Below are positions 32,612 to 43,133 of a stretch of 64,000 nucleotides of DNA, piece by piece; position 1 is the first letter of the stretch, and each line of letters opens with the position of its first letter. The notes under the pieces are model-generated. The model saw only the letters and a list, made by a program, of their open reading frames with translations, searched no databases and was not told where the DNA came from. The DNA comes from an uncultured Rhodospirillaceae bacterium. Its GTDB lineage: Bacteria > Pseudomonadota > Alphaproteobacteria > UBA8366. The DNA is taken from NCBI GenBank assembly GCA_913043025.1, contig CAJWLM010000009.1:1-64000 (forward strand), written 5' to 3'. A program made the position numbers and the translations under genes.

Positions 32612-34375
32612 CTAAAATATAGTAGCAGCATCATCAATTGTTAGTTGAGGCGTTTCACGCCCTTGCCAATGATCTAATTTTAGGGTGCCACAAAGATGGA
32701 CCGGACTGCCGCCACTTTGGAGTAATGCCTGACCCAAAGGTTGACCAAGACTACGAAAAGATATTGCTTTTAATCGACCACCGTTTTCTCCAGTCACAAT
32801 GCAACTCACATGATCTGCTCCAACTTGCTGAGCTTTGATGATTCGAACTCTAGGAAAGACAAACCTCGGCTGAGGATTCCCAGCCCCAAAGGGCGCCAAA
32901 CGCTCAATGGCAGTCAAAAATTCATTATTTGCACCTATAGGCTGAATAGCGCCATCTATTCGATAAACTGGGGTAAGTTCTCTTTGCGTTTTTCCAATAC
33001 GCTCTGTCATAAAACTACAGAATGACTGTTCATTATTGCGCTGGATTGTAAACCCAGCAGCCATTGCATGCCCACCACCTGAACTTAACAATCCGGCCTG
33101 CCGTGCTGCCACAATGGCTGCCCCCAGATCAAAGCCTTTCACCGACCTTCCTGAGCCTTTGCCCTGATCTCCATCATACGCTACAACACAAGCAGGACGA
33201 TTAAATCGCTCACGAAGACGGCCTGCGACTATTCCAATTACACCTGGGTGCCATTCCGTAGAACCAACATAGGCAAAATTTCCGTTATTATTATTTTCTA
33301 CAATATCGGTTGCGGATTGAAGACAAACGGCCTCTATTGAACGGCGCTCCTGATTATAAACATCCAACCGTTTAGCTAATTCAACAGCTTTGCCTTCATC
33401 ATCTGTGGAGAGTAAAGCAGCTCCAAGCCATGATTCGCCAACCCTTCCGCCAGCATTCACCCTAGGGCCAAGCATGAATCCTGCATGATAGGCAGCTGGC
33501 TGCTCAGTAAGATGCACTATATCAGCAAGAGCTCTCAAACCCGCATTTCTCCGGGCACCCATCACCTTAAGCCCCTGTTTGACTAAAGCCCTGTTTACGC
33601 CTGTGAGTGACACGACGTCACAAACAGTGCCGAGAGCAACTAAGTCCAGCCACTGTAATAAGTTCGGCTCAACCCGGCAATTATACCATCCGCGTTGGCG
33701 AAGGACCCTATTTAAGGCTACCACTAATAAAAAAGTTACACCAACGGCCGCAAGATGACCTTCCGAAGATGTATCATCAAGACGGTTTGGATTAACTATA
33801 GCAACTGCATCAGGTAGCCGCGGTTCAGCTTGGTGATGGTCTACCACAACTACTTCGATTCCAGCTTTGCGCGCACCTGCAAGAGCTTCAAACGCAACAA
33901 TGCCACAATCGACTGTAATGACCAACTCTATGCCCTGTTTCTTCATCCTTTGTAGTGCTGGTAAATTCGGGCCATAGCCCTCTGTAAGTCGATCTGGAAT
34001 GTAAACGTCTAAGTCTCGGCCGACGGCTCTCCAAAATCTTTTAAGAACTGCTGAAGAAGTAGCACCATCAACATCATAGTCACCAAACACGGCAACCTTT
34101 TGCCCTTTTTGTATTGCGTCTGCCAACCGCTTAGCGGCAAGATCCATATCAACCAAAGAACTGGGGTTAGGCAGTAATCGTCTAATTTGCGGATCCAAAA
34201 AATCATCCACCTGATCCACACCCACCCCCCTAGCCGCTAGCAGCCGGCCGACGATTTCAGGTAGCCCATGTCTTTGGGAAAGGGCCAAACCTGAGCGTTC
34301 ATCCGAGTCGACGGCTTCCCATCTTTTGCCGCCAATCGATTGATCAACACCCAAGTAAGCTGGGCCGGCACTCAT
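32612..34375 (-). CDS. recJ: Single-stranded-DNA exonuclease RecJ
   Basis: The 587-residue enzyme degrades single-stranded DNA 5' to 3' in recombination and mismatch repair. DHH-family motifs are clear: VFGDYDVDGATSSAVL (motif I), VITVDCGI, VVVDHHQAE (motif III), and the C-terminal DHHA1 glycine-rich SSGGGHAMAAGFTI. An OB-fold tail closes the protein. Its ATG overlaps the glpX stop (ATGA), so it is the last gene of the alaC-hom-glpX-recJ operon, the order normal for this group. Confidence 0.94.
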   Translation of the reverse strand: MSAGPAYLGVDQSIGGKRWEAVDSDERSGLALSQRHGLPEIVGRLLAARGVGVDQVDDFLDPQIRRLLPNPSSLVDMDLAAKRLADAIQKGQKVAVFGDYDVDGATSSAVLKRFWRAVGRDLDVYIPDRLTEGYGPNLPALQRMKKQGIELVITVDCGIVAFEALAGARKAGIEVVVVDHHQAEPRLPDAVAIVNPNRLDDTSSEGHLAAVGVTFLLVVALNRVLRQRGWYNCRVEPNLLQWLDLVALGTVCDVVSLTGVNRALVKQGLKVMGARRNAGLRALADIVHLTEQPAAYHAGFMLGPRVNAGGRVGESWLGAALLSTDDEGKAVELAKRLDVYNQERRSIEAVCLQSATDIVENNNNGNFAYVGSTEWHPGVIGIVAGRLRERFNRPACVVAYDGDQGKGSGRSVKGFDLGAAIVAARQAGLLSSGGGHAMAAGFTIQRNNEQSFCSFMTERIGKTQRELTPVYRIDGAIQPIGANNEFLTAIERLAPFGAGNPQPRFVFPRVRIIKAQQVGADHVSCIVTGENGGRLKAISFRSLGQPLGQALLQSGGSPVHLCGTLKLDHWQGRETPQLTIDDAATIF

Positions 34376-35364
34376 TTGCTAATTGCAAACCCCATAGGCT
34401 TGCGATGAAGATTGTGCTGCGCTGAAACGATACGCACAGTGCCTGTTTTAGATCGCATTATTATAGATTCAGTTTGAGCGCTTCCCGCCTTCAAACGAAC
34501 ACCACGCAGTATTGTACCATCAGTAACGCCCGTAGCTGCAAACATCACATCCCCGCTTGCTAACTCTTCTAAATCGTACTTTCGGTCAAGGTCTTCAATA
34601 CCCCATTTTGCTGCCCGCAAGCGTTCATCATCATTGCGAAACATAAGTCTTCCCTGAAACTGACCGCCTATGCATCGTAAAGCAGCGCATGCAAGCACCC
34701 CTTCAGGAGCACCGCCGCTGCCAAGGTAAATATCTATGCCACTATTAGGATCTGATGTTGCCATCACCCCGGACACATCACCATCAGAAATCAAAAGTAT
34801 TCGAGCGCCAGCATCACGAACCGACTTAATAAGATCAGCATGCCTGGGACGGTCTAAAATACACGCAACAACGTCGTTGATATCCTTTCCAAGACCATCC
34901 GCGACAATCTGTAAATTCTCAGCCGGTGAATTGTCTAAATCTACAATCCCGGCGGGCAACCCGGCTCCAACTGCAACTTTATCCATATAAACATCAGGTG
35001 CATTAAGGAAACCACCCTTTTCAGCCATGGCAACAACAGCTAATGCATTAGTACCACCCTTGGCCGTAATTGTAGTGCCCTCAAGCGGATCTAAAGCAAT
35101 ATCAAGCTCAGGACCCTCGCCGTTACCTACAGTTTCGCCAATATATAGCATTGGCGCTTCATCCCGCTCACCTTCACCGATAACCACAGTTCCTTTTATG
35201 GACAAACCATTCAAAGCCTCGCGCATAGCATCAACAGCAGCTTGGTCGGCTTGTTTTTCATCTCCTCTGCCCATCCACCGTGAAGCCGCAAGTGCAGCTG
35301 CCTCGGTAACCCGTACTGCCTCTAACGCAAGGTTTCGTTCCATATTTACGGATATATCGCTCAT
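34372..35364 (-). CDS. glpX: Class II fructose-1,6-bisphosphatase GlpX
   Basis: The start at 35364 (MSDISVNMERNLALEAVRV) is chosen because GGAGGGGG stands just upstream; an ORF start 54 bases earlier is less likely. The protein has GlpX features: AVDAMREALNG, GTVVIGEGERDEAPMLYIGE given in parts, DPLEGTT (metal and phosphate binding), and SGGAPEGVLACAALRCIGG in parts. It removes the 1-phosphate of fructose-1,6-bisphosphate in gluconeogenesis; some relatives also act on sedoheptulose bisphosphate. It lies between hom and recJ. Confidence 0.94.
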   Translation of the reverse strand: MSDISVNMERNLALEAVRVTEAAALAASRWMGRGDEKQADQAAVDAMREALNGLSIKGTVVIGEGERDEAPMLYIGETVGNGEGPELDIALDPLEGTTITAKGGTNALAVVAMAEKGGFLNAPDVYMDKVAVGAGLPAGIVDLDNSPAENLQIVADGLGKDINDVVACILDRPRHADLIKSVRDAGARILLISDGDVSGVMATSDPNSGIDIYLGSGGAPEGVLACAALRCIGGQFQGRLMFRNDDERLRAAKWGIEDLDRKYDLEELASGDVMFAATGVTDGTILRGVRLKAGSAQTESIIMRSKTGTVRIVSAQHNLHRKPMGFAISK

Positions 35365-35404
35365 TTCCCCCTCCCTACAATACCATCTTTTATACGCATG
35401 TTCT

Positions 35405-36697
35405 CTAGCTTCGTTCAATCCTTATAGCCTGTATTGGCGACTGTATCGCCTCTATCCCAGCAATTTTTTTCATCGCAGCATTCATTGAGCGCTCGAGTGT
35501 CTCATGAACAGTTACTACAACAGGCACAGCCTCGGTGGCAGACCTTGTCCGCTGAATAACACCTTCAATTGAAATATCATGATCTCTCAATGTAGCAGAT
35601 ATGTCCGCTAATACTCCTGGTCTATCATAAACCATCATACGGATAAAATATGCACCTTTGTGATCCTCCATCGGGTTTATAGATGGCCGAGTAAGATAAC
35701 TTGAAGAAACCCCCAAAAGGGGTAAAATACGACCGCAAGCAATATCAACTAAGTCGGCTACAACAGCCGATGCTGTTGGCCCACCACCGGCACCAGCACC
35801 TTCAAGCATAACTGGCCCGACGAAATCACCCTCGATGGAAACGCCGTTAAGCACGCCTTCAATTGCTGAGATCGGAGCAGAAATAGGCACCATTGCAGGA
35901 TGCACACGTTGCCGAATTCCCTCCGGTGTTTTCTCTGCAATACCTAGAAGCTTGATACGAAATCCAAGTTCATCGGCAAAGGCTATATCTTCAGCACTTA
36001 TTGACCTAATCCCTTCAACATGCACTCCCTCAAAATCGAGTTCAGTACCAAAGGCGATACTTGAAAGAATCGCTAATTTATGGGCTGCGTCAACACCATC
36101 TATATCCAAACTTGGATCTGATTCAGCGTAACCAAGTTTTTGGGCCTCCGCAAGAACCTCCCCAAAAGCACTCCCAGATGAGCGCATTGAGCTTAAGATG
36201 AAGTTACAAGTTCCATTCAGAATGCCCTGAATACGGCTTACGCTGTTGCCAGATAAGCTTTCGCGCAGTGTTTTTATAACTGGGATGCCACCAGCTACGG
36301 CAGCCTCGTAACAAAATGCAACACCGGCGCTCTCGGAAGCTCTTGCCAGCTCAGTCCCATGCAATGCTAACAGTGCCTTATTCGCGGTCACTATGTGACG
36401 GCCCTTGGCAATCGCGTTTTCGCAAACACTCTTTGCTATACCCCCACCGCCGCCTATTAGCTCAAGTACAACATCACAATCAACTTCAGTGGCCATCTTA
36501 ACTGGATCATCGTACCAACAGAAATTGGAAATATCAGCTCCTCTATCACGGCCCCGATCCCGTGCAGAAACTGCAACGACTTCAAACGGGCGCTGTGCTC
36601 TTCGTTTCAAAGTTTGACTATTTGCCCGCAAAATTTCAATGGTTCCCATACCGACTGTACCGAGGCCAGCTATGGCAATCTTGAGCGGTGTAGTCAT
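35405..36697 (-). CDS. hom: Homoserine dehydrogenase
   Basis: The 430-residue enzyme reduces aspartate semialdehyde to homoserine with NAD(P)H, the branch point to threonine and methionine. The N-terminal dinucleotide fold GLGTVGMGTIEIL is followed by the catalytic domain (ANKALLALHGTELA, AVAGGIPVIKTLRESLSGN in parts, GILNGTCNFI) and a C-terminal ACT domain (IRMMVYDRPGVLADISATLRD in parts) that allows feedback control by threonine. Its ATG overlaps the stop of the upstream aminotransferase gene. Confidence 0.95.
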   Translation of the reverse strand: MTTPLKIAIAGLGTVGMGTIEILRANSQTLKRRAQRPFEVVAVSARDRGRDRGADISNFCWYDDPVKMATEVDCDVVLELIGGGGGIAKSVCENAIAKGRHIVTANKALLALHGTELARASESAGVAFCYEAAVAGGIPVIKTLRESLSGNSVSRIQGILNGTCNFILSSMRSSGSAFGEVLAEAQKLGYAESDPSLDIDGVDAAHKLAILSSIAFGTELDFEGVHVEGIRSISAEDIAFADELGFRIKLLGIAEKTPEGIRQRVHPAMVPISAPISAIEGVLNGVSIEGDFVGPVMLEGAGAGGGPTASAVVADLVDIACGRILPLLGVSSSYLTRPSINPMEDHKGAYFIRMMVYDRPGVLADISATLRDHDISIEGVIQRTRSATEAVPVVVTVHETLERSMNAAMKKIAGIEAIQSPIQAIRIERS

Positions 36698-37929
36698 TCT
36701 GCAACAACCTTACTCTGAACAGCTTCTAAATATTTATCACTGTTGGCAAGAAACACCTTTATGTTGCGAATTGCTTGTCGGATACGCTGAGTGTTTTCTA
36801 CAAGGGCTAATCTGCAATACCCCTCTCCATACTCACCAAAGCCAACACCGGGCGAAACGGCAACGTTTGCCTCTGAAAGGAGTAACTTAGAAAATTCTAA
36901 TGAACCTAAATTCGCGAATGATGCAGGTAACGGGGCCCAAGCAAACATCGTAGCCTTAGGACTTGGCACAGTCCAACCTGCGTTGGCAAGCCCATCAATA
37001 AGCACGTCACGACGTTTACAATAGAGTTCTCGCATAGATTCAACGCAGTCTTGTGGACCATTTAGAGCAGCTGCTGCTGCAACTTGGATCGGTGTAAATG
37101 CACCATAATCTACATAAGACTTGACCCGAGCTAATGCAGCGATGAGTTTTTTGTTGCCTGCAGCAAATCCTAAACGCCAACCAGGCATTGAATAGGTTTT
37201 ACTCAACGAAGAAAATTCTACCGCAATTTCTCTCGCACCTTTAATCTGAAGTATCGAGGGTGGTGGCCCATGTTCAAAATACACTTCTGAATACGCCAAA
37301 TCAGAAAGTATCCAAATTTCATGTCGTTTGCAAAAATCAACAATTTCTCCAAAAAAGTCTAAAGATACAACCTCAGCTGTTGGATTAGACGGGAAATTTA
37401 TGACAACAGCGAGAGGCTTTGGAATTGAACGAGCAACAGCTTTCTCCAGCGCATCCATAAACTCAGTGCGCGCCTCCGGAGTTGAGACGTAAGCTGGCAG
37501 GTGACGCACTGAGCCACCGGCGATTATGAACCCAAAAGCATGTATCGGATAGGATGGATTTGGCGCCAAGATCATATCGCCGGGGCTCGTAATGGCTTGA
37601 GCGAGGTTCGCAAGTCCCTCTTTCGACCCTAACGTCGCGATAATTTCACTTTCTGGATCAAGGTCCACATTAAAACGGCGCTGATAATAAGCGGCCATTG
37701 CTTTTCTTAATCCCGGAATCCCGCGGCTGTTAGAATAACGATGTGTCTTAGGGTCTTGAACGCTTTCTACTAACTTATCGACAATATGCTGCGGGGTTGC
37801 ACTATCTGGATTTCCCATACCAAAATCAATTATATCTTCGCCTCGCGCGCGTGCCTCTGCCTTCATTTGATTAACCGCAGTAAAGACGTAAGGCGGTAAC
37901 CTTTTTATCCGATAAAAATTATCGTCCAT
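36694..37929 (-). CDS. alaC: Class I/II aminotransferase, AlaC-like
   Basis: The 411-residue PLP enzyme has the fold-type-I features IDFGMGNPDSATPQHI, GSKEGLANLAQAI, NPSYPIHAFGF, NFPSNPTAEV, the PLP-Lys in SSLSKTYSMPGWRLGF and a C-terminal RLALVEN Arg. It matches the AlaC-type enzymes that transaminate alanine and pyruvate with glutamate; annotation as aspartate or LL-diaminopimelate aminotransferase is common for relatives. It opens the alaC-hom-glpX-recJ operon. Its promoter should lie in the 95-base gap before the OmpA-like gene. Confidence 0.88.
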   Translation of the reverse strand: MDDNFYRIKRLPPYVFTAVNQMKAEARARGEDIIDFGMGNPDSATPQHIVDKLVESVQDPKTHRYSNSRGIPGLRKAMAAYYQRRFNVDLDPESEIIATLGSKEGLANLAQAITSPGDMILAPNPSYPIHAFGFIIAGGSVRHLPAYVSTPEARTEFMDALEKAVARSIPKPLAVVINFPSNPTAEVVSLDFFGEIVDFCKRHEIWILSDLAYSEVYFEHGPPPSILQIKGAREIAVEFSSLSKTYSMPGWRLGFAAGNKKLIAALARVKSYVDYGAFTPIQVAAAAALNGPQDCVESMRELYCKRRDVLIDGLANAGWTVPSPKATMFAWAPLPASFANLGSLEFSKLLLSEANVAVSPGVGFGEYGEGYCRLALVENTQRIRQAIRNIKVFLANSDKYLEAVQSKVVAE

Positions 37930-38025
37930 CAGTTATTCCAGTAACTAGAATGTTAAAATAGGGACAGCCAGCCATTTATTTAAACATGAAATTTAGCTTC
38001 GTCGAGTTACAATTAGCCCACAGAG

Positions 38026-39480
38026 CTACAAGCCACTGACATATTCTAAATAAACCTCCGCGCGGCGATTTCCAGCTGCACCATTTGAAGAATATTCAGC
38101 ATAGACCGGACTATCTGCACCATGAGCTACCACGTCAATATACCTCGCTGGAACTCCATTTCTAACTAGCTCAGCTGCTACTGAATTAGCACGATCGAGC
38201 GATACTTTGAAATTAACTAATTTGCCGCGCCCTGGGTCGTGACTTGCCGTTGTTCCACTCGAATGACCTATTATCCTTATGGCGCCGCCGGTTTCCTCGA
38301 ACATTTCTACAACATCATGCACGACTGCACGATCTCTAGCTTGAAGCCGAGATGATCCATTACCAAAATAGATTGTTGCAACCTGGACAGTTTGCGGCGT
38401 CCGGCTCAAGGGCAATCTCGTCTCATCCACCCCCGAACTTGCATCTCCAATTTCCTGAGCTGTGCCCTTTGAGTAAGCTTGAACAGCAGCGGGGCGTTTG
38501 TTCAGAGCGGGTGGGGATGGCGGTGGATCAGATTTTCGCCGCGCCACTTTTGGCACGGCAGCGACAGTACGCGGAATGCCTACAGGAGTGGCAAACCGTT
38601 TGTTATCATCACGTTGATAAGCAACCGGAGGCGGAGGTGGCGGCACTATCCCCGGCACCGGGGTTTGGGATTTTTCCGAACCCAATGATGCGTTAAGAGG
38701 CCTTTTTTTATCAGCAAACACGGGTACCGATTTCATGCCATTTGATGTGCTACTTTTCATTACTGCAGGTGACGCTAGGAGTTGCGGCGCCGGAACAGTA
38801 GCTGTTTTGGTTGTTGGAGTGTTTGTGCCGCCTGAGCTGCTCAATACCTTTTGAGACGGGGCGAGGTTGGACTTTTTTGCACTACTTGGAACACCGCTCA
38901 ATTTCGGAGCCATCACTCTCTGAGCCTCAACCGCTGATACTGGCGCCGCACTTGGAGGAGGTGGAGTAATAGCCGAACTAGCTCTGAGCACCTTATCAGT
39001 GTACTGAGCATTTTTACTGTCGGCAACCAAGGTATCTGCAAGTTTTTTATGCTCAATGCGGCGCGCTAAAGCCGCCTCATTCGCGGGCCGGTCCGGAATA
39101 TTACCAAGCTTTGGATATCTTTTGTCCAGCCTATTATCACCATACAACATACTCGAAGGGGTTTTTGCAGACCTCGATTTACGTTTTGACCCAACCTCCT
39201 CGTCTGGATTAGCATCCTCTGTTTCTGTCTTTTTCGAGCCTTTTCCTTCAGCTCGATTGATTCCATTTGTTTGAGAGGTTTTACTTGAAGCCTTCTCATC
39301 TTCATCATCAATCCAGTTCAAGGGATTAACTATTTTAGCCGCATCTACAACGCTATCACTGACGGCATCCATGGTACTACAGGCCCCCAGCAATGAACCG
39401 ATTGCAATAGCAACACAGATCCGAAGGTGACGAAGTAGCTGATTGAGGCAGAAGGCACTATTATTCATTAATTTGATCAC
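38026..39480 (-). CDS. OmpA-family lipoprotein with a long Pro/Ser-rich linker
   Basis: The 484-residue protein has a lipoprotein signal (IAIGSLLGAC, Cys near residue 34) and a long low-complexity middle of Ser, Thr, Pro, Lys and Ala with two poly-Pro runs. A C-terminal OmpA-like peptidoglycan-binding domain covers about residues 370-480: TIYFGNGSSRLQARDR, IIGHSSG, FKVSLDRANSVAAELVRNG and GNRRAEVYLEY. It probably tethers the outer membrane to peptidoglycan across the periplasm, with the linker as spacer. The start is at 39480 or at the ATG at 39468. Confidence 0.85.
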   Translation of the reverse strand: MIKLMNNSAFCLNQLLRHLRICVAIAIGSLLGACSTMDAVSDSVVDAAKIVNPLNWIDDEDEKASSKTSQTNGINRAEGKGSKKTETEDANPDEEVGSKRKSRSAKTPSSMLYGDNRLDKRYPKLGNIPDRPANEAALARRIEHKKLADTLVADSKNAQYTDKVLRASSAITPPPPSAAPVSAVEAQRVMAPKLSGVPSSAKKSNLAPSQKVLSSSGGTNTPTTKTATVPAPQLLASPAVMKSSTSNGMKSVPVFADKKRPLNASLGSEKSQTPVPGIVPPPPPPVAYQRDDNKRFATPVGIPRTVAAVPKVARRKSDPPPSPPALNKRPAAVQAYSKGTAQEIGDASSGVDETRLPLSRTPQTVQVATIYFGNGSSRLQARDRAVVHDVVEMFEETGGAIRIIGHSSGTTASHDPGRGKLVNFKVSLDRANSVAAELVRNGVPARYIDVVAHGADSPVYAEYSSNGAAGNRRAEVYLEYVSGL

Positions 39481-39657
39481 CCGCTTTAACCTTCCTAGTC
39501 TTTTCGCATAAATAACATATCAGTGCATGACCTTACGAATTCAATAGTGTAAAATCGATATTGGAAAGAAAACAATTTTTTTTTATAAGTAAAAATCAGC
39601 GTAATGCTAATTATTTGCATTTCATGCAAAATGTAGACCAAGTATAGGCAAAAAATC

Positions 39658-41466
39658 ATGGGTGATCAATCACGCAACGAACGAAAGGCACCAGACCCGA
39701 TCGAATACTCACGAGTTTGGATAGATATAGCCTCCAAAAGTCAAAAAATCGTATCAGAGTTCGTGCGGCGTCAGCAAGCCAAGTGTCACAAAGAGCAGTT
39801 TGCAGATCCACTCAATGTCAGCCATGCTTTCATAGAATTCACCCGCCAAATTATGAGCGATCCAACTAAATTGGCTCAAAACCAGCTCGCACTCTGGCAA
39901 GATTATATGGCCCTTTGGCAAAATACCGCCGACAAAATCGCTGGAAAAAATACTGACCCAGTGATTTCACCATCTCAGAGTGACTTTCGCTTCCGTGACA
40001 AGGATTGGCATGAAAATACTATTTTTGACTTCATAAAGCAGTCGTATTTGCTCACTACGCGTTGGATGCAAAGCACTGTCAAAAATACGGAAGGCCTAGA
40101 TGATAAAACAATGCAGAAATTGGATTTTTATACACGTCAATTTGCTGATGCAATGGCTCCAACAAATTTTGTTATGACCAACCCTAAGGTGCTAAAAGAA
40201 ACAATCGAGCGCGGCGGTCAGAACTTAGTCCAAGGGCTAGATAATTTATTAGAAGACTTAGAGAATAGTGAAGATCAACTGCGAATTAAAATGGTTGAGG
40301 AAGACGCATTTGAGCTCGGCAAGGACATAGCGGTCACTCCCGGGAAAATAGTCTATCAAAATGATCTGTTGCAACTCATCCAGTATAATCCAACAACGCC
40401 TACAGTTAGCAAAACCCCGCTCCTGATAATACCTCCATGGATTAACAAATATTACATATTAGACCTACAAGAAAAGAATTCATTCGTAAAATGGGCAATA
40501 GACCAGGGAATCACAATTTTTATGGTTTCGTGGGTCAACCCAGACGAAAAATTGTCTGAAAAAACTTTCGAGGATTATATTATAGAGGGCCCGTTAGCTT
40601 GCTTAGAAGCTATACAAGCAGCCACTGGGGAAGCAGCTATCAATGTGATCGGTTATTGCCTCGGAGGAACGTTACTCGCCGCAACATTGGCGCTTCTGGA
40701 GAGAAAAAGCGAAAAATTGAAACCATCCATAAAATCTGCAACATTTTTCACGACGATGGTTGATTTTGAACGAGCTGGAGAGTTGGGCGTCTTTATTGAT
40801 GAGGAACAGCTTACTCAGCTTGAGGCAAAAATGAATAATCAGGGCTATCTAAAAGGAACAGAGATGGCAGCTACATTCAATATGCTTCGCGCTAACGATT
40901 TAATATGGTCTTTCGTTATTAACAACTACCTAATGGGACGCGATCCATTCCCATTTGATCTGCTTTTTTGGAACTCGGACAGCACTCGTATGCCTGCAGC
41001 AATGCATAGTTTTTATCTACGCAAAATGTATCTTGAAAACAAATTGATTCAAAAGGATGCACTCAATTTTTGCGGTACACCGATTGATCTGTCACGAATT
41101 AGGACTCCCTCCTTTATTCTATCTGCCCGTGATGATCATATTGCACCATGGAAATCTACATATGCGGCTATGCAAATCTTCAAAGGTCCGGTGAGGTTCT
41201 GCCTCGCAACTTCTGGGCATATCGCGGGAGTTATTAATCCCCCGTGTGCAACTAAATATTCGTATTGGTCAAACTCTAAAAATCCAGTAACTCCTGAGGT
41301 TTGGCTTGAAGATGCTACTGAGTGCCCTGGCTCTTGGTGGCCAGAGTGGGCTGAATGGTTAAAAAAATATAGCGGCGCCGAGATTAAGGCGCGTATCCCC
41401 GGGGAAAGAGCTCTTGATGTAATAGAGGATGCGCCCGGCTCTTATGTGCTAACGAGGGTTGACTGA
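39658..41466 (+). CDS. phaC: Class I poly(3-hydroxyalkanoate) synthase
   Basis: The 602-residue protein polymerises hydroxyacyl-CoA into storage granules. The lipase-like box GYCLGG carries the catalytic Cys at residue 334. Partner residues lie in SARDDHIAPW (Asp) and ATSGHIAGVINPP (His). PWINKYYILDL and VSWVNPD are family blocks, and the N-terminal region matches PhaC_N. The length fits class I PhaC enzymes, which need no PhaE partner. It stands alone, convergent with argC; no phasin, phaA or phaB is in the window. Confidence 0.94.
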   Translation: MGDQSRNERKAPDPIEYSRVWIDIASKSQKIVSEFVRRQQAKCHKEQFADPLNVSHAFIEFTRQIMSDPTKLAQNQLALWQDYMALWQNTADKIAGKNTDPVISPSQSDFRFRDKDWHENTIFDFIKQSYLLTTRWMQSTVKNTEGLDDKTMQKLDFYTRQFADAMAPTNFVMTNPKVLKETIERGGQNLVQGLDNLLEDLENSEDQLRIKMVEEDAFELGKDIAVTPGKIVYQNDLLQLIQYNPTTPTVSKTPLLIIPPWINKYYILDLQEKNSFVKWAIDQGITIFMVSWVNPDEKLSEKTFEDYIIEGPLACLEAIQAATGEAAINVIGYCLGGTLLAATLALLERKSEKLKPSIKSATFFTTMVDFERAGELGVFIDEEQLTQLEAKMNNQGYLKGTEMAATFNMLRANDLIWSFVINNYLMGRDPFPFDLLFWNSDSTRMPAAMHSFYLRKMYLENKLIQKDALNFCGTPIDLSRIRTPSFILSARDDHIAPWKSTYAAMQIFKGPVRFCLATSGHIAGVINPPCATKYSYWSNSKNPVTPEVWLEDATECPGSWWPEWAEWLKKYSGAEIKARIPGERALDVIEDAPGSYVLTRVD

Positions 41467-41477
41467 AGGCCACGTTC

Positions 41478-42560
41478 TTAAGGAAATAAAGTTAATTGGT
41501 CGAGCCCCATTGTTTCAGGCAAGCCGCACATTAAATTCATGTTTTGTATAGCCTGCCCTGCTGCACCCTTCACTAGGTTATCAGTCGCTGACACTATTAT
41601 TGCACGACCAGGCAAACGGTCACTACTGACACTCATGTGACATTGATTAGAACCCCGAACATCGCGTGTTGAAGGGGCACCATCCTGAAGGACGTGCACA
41701 AACGGTTCTTCAGCGTAACGGTTTTTTAAACATGCACGAAGATCTTTCTCTGTTGTTTTACCTGTGAGCCGAACATAGGTGGTAGAAAGTATTCCTCTAT
41801 TCATTGGCATGAGGTGGGGCGTGAAAGATACTAAGACTTGACTATTAGCAGCTCTGCTGAGTTCTTGATCAATCTCAGGTGCGTGACGGTGAGCACCTAT
41901 GCCATAGGCATGCGTTCCCTCACTCACCTCCGCATGCAAATTAGCCTGTTTCTGAGAGCGCCCTGCGCCGCTGACGCCTGATTTTGCATCTATAATAATG
42001 TCATCCTTGGCTATGAGACCTTCTTCAAGTAGCGGAATAAGCGGCAACTCTGCAGTAGTTGTATAGCACCCTGGGTTGGCACAAAGCCGAGTATTACGAA
42101 TGGAAGCACGATAGATTTCAGTTAGCCCGTATACTGCTTCACTTTGAAGATCAGGCGCCTGATGGGGATGCCCGTACCATTTAGCGTAAACATCAACGTC
42201 TCTGAATCGAAAATCAGCTGACAGGTCGACAATTTTTTTCTTTGGGTGATTTTTGAAAATTGCACTTATTACCTTCTGTGTTGTGCCATGGGGTAAGGCG
42301 CAGAAAATCGCATCAGCTTTATCAGCATCCATCTCATCGAGAGAAACCAGATCTGGCAATGAGAGATGTGCAAGGTGCGGGAATACCGCCGCTATCGTTT
42401 TACCCGAATGCCGATCCGCAGTAACAAACTTAATTTCCATTTCATAATGGTTATGTAACAAACGTATCAGCTCGGCGCCCGTATAACCTGATGCACCCAA
42501 TATACCAACTGAGATGGGAGACGTTGAACCGACCTTATTGACTTTTGTTGTGTATGCCAT
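41478..42560 (-). CDS. argC: N-acetyl-γ-glutamyl-phosphate reductase
   Basis: The 360-residue enzyme makes N-acetylglutamate semialdehyde in arginine synthesis. It has the NADP fold GILGASGYTGAELIRLLHNH in parts, the active-site Cys in CANPGCYTT, the YGLTEIYR segment and the C-terminal ATDNLVKGAAGQAIQNMNL in parts. It ends 11 bases before the convergent phaC stop. In this group argC often follows rplM-rpsI on the same strand, as here. Confidence 0.95.
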   Translation of the reverse strand: MAYTTKVNKVGSTSPISVGILGASGYTGAELIRLLHNHYEMEIKFVTADRHSGKTIAAVFPHLAHLSLPDLVSLDEMDADKADAIFCALPHGTTQKVISAIFKNHPKKKIVDLSADFRFRDVDVYAKWYGHPHQAPDLQSEAVYGLTEIYRASIRNTRLCANPGCYTTTAELPLIPLLEEGLIAKDDIIIDAKSGVSGAGRSQKQANLHAEVSEGTHAYGIGAHRHAPEIDQELSRAANSQVLVSFTPHLMPMNRGILSTTYVRLTGKTTEKDLRACLKNRYAEEPFVHVLQDGAPSTRDVRGSNQCHMSVSSDRLPGRAIIVSATDNLVKGAAGQAIQNMNLMCGLPETMGLDQLTLFP

Positions 42561-42730
42561 GCTCTATAAACCCTATCCAGCAAGTCGATGTTCGGTCTTT
42601 TTACGTAATATTTAATGGAATGAAAGGCAAGAAGGTGTTGCGCAAGCACGACACATGGGGCGATACCAATATTCATGACCACGTAAAACTAAACTTTTGT
42701 CCGAAGATACCATGTGATTTCTCTTTGCCT

Positions 42731-43030
42731 CTATGAATTTTTTGAAGCTCGGGGAACAGGCATCCAGTCGGCTGCCGCAATTGTTTCCCTGAAATCATCG
42801 TTATTAAAACATACCTCAGATCCTATGCCGATGGTCTCTAGGGTATACCATTCCCCTGCTTTCACCAGTGCACCGGCACCACCATTTTCCAAATGAGTGG
42901 ACTGCGCATCATGACCATTTGGCGAGACGGTCAAAACAACATTATCACCACTAGTAACCTTTAGTTCTAAGTCACGGTCTGCCGATCGCCATGACAGATA
43001 TCTATCCAAATCAAGCACGACTTTTTTCAT
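42731..43030 (-). CDS. Small conserved-looking protein, 99 residues, unknown function
   Basis: The frame begins MKKVVLDLDRYLSWRSADRD and ends PVPRASKNS. There is no signal or membrane segment. Alternating hydrophobic residues suggest a small β-rich domain. It lies between rpsI and argC on the same strand, as an accessory gene in an otherwise conserved order. No family was recognised. Confidence 0.5.
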   Translation of the reverse strand: MKKVVLDLDRYLSWRSADRDLELKVTSGDNVVLTVSPNGHDAQSTHLENGGAGALVKAGEWYTLETIGIGSEVCFNNDDFRETIAAADWMPVPRASKNS

Positions 43031-43133
43031 AACTCAGAGATAGCCTACTTGATAGATGTGCACCGACCACATGTCTCGGCAACACGATAGACTGTGCGGC
43101 ACATTTTTTCGATTTCTTCCCAGGTAATGGCTT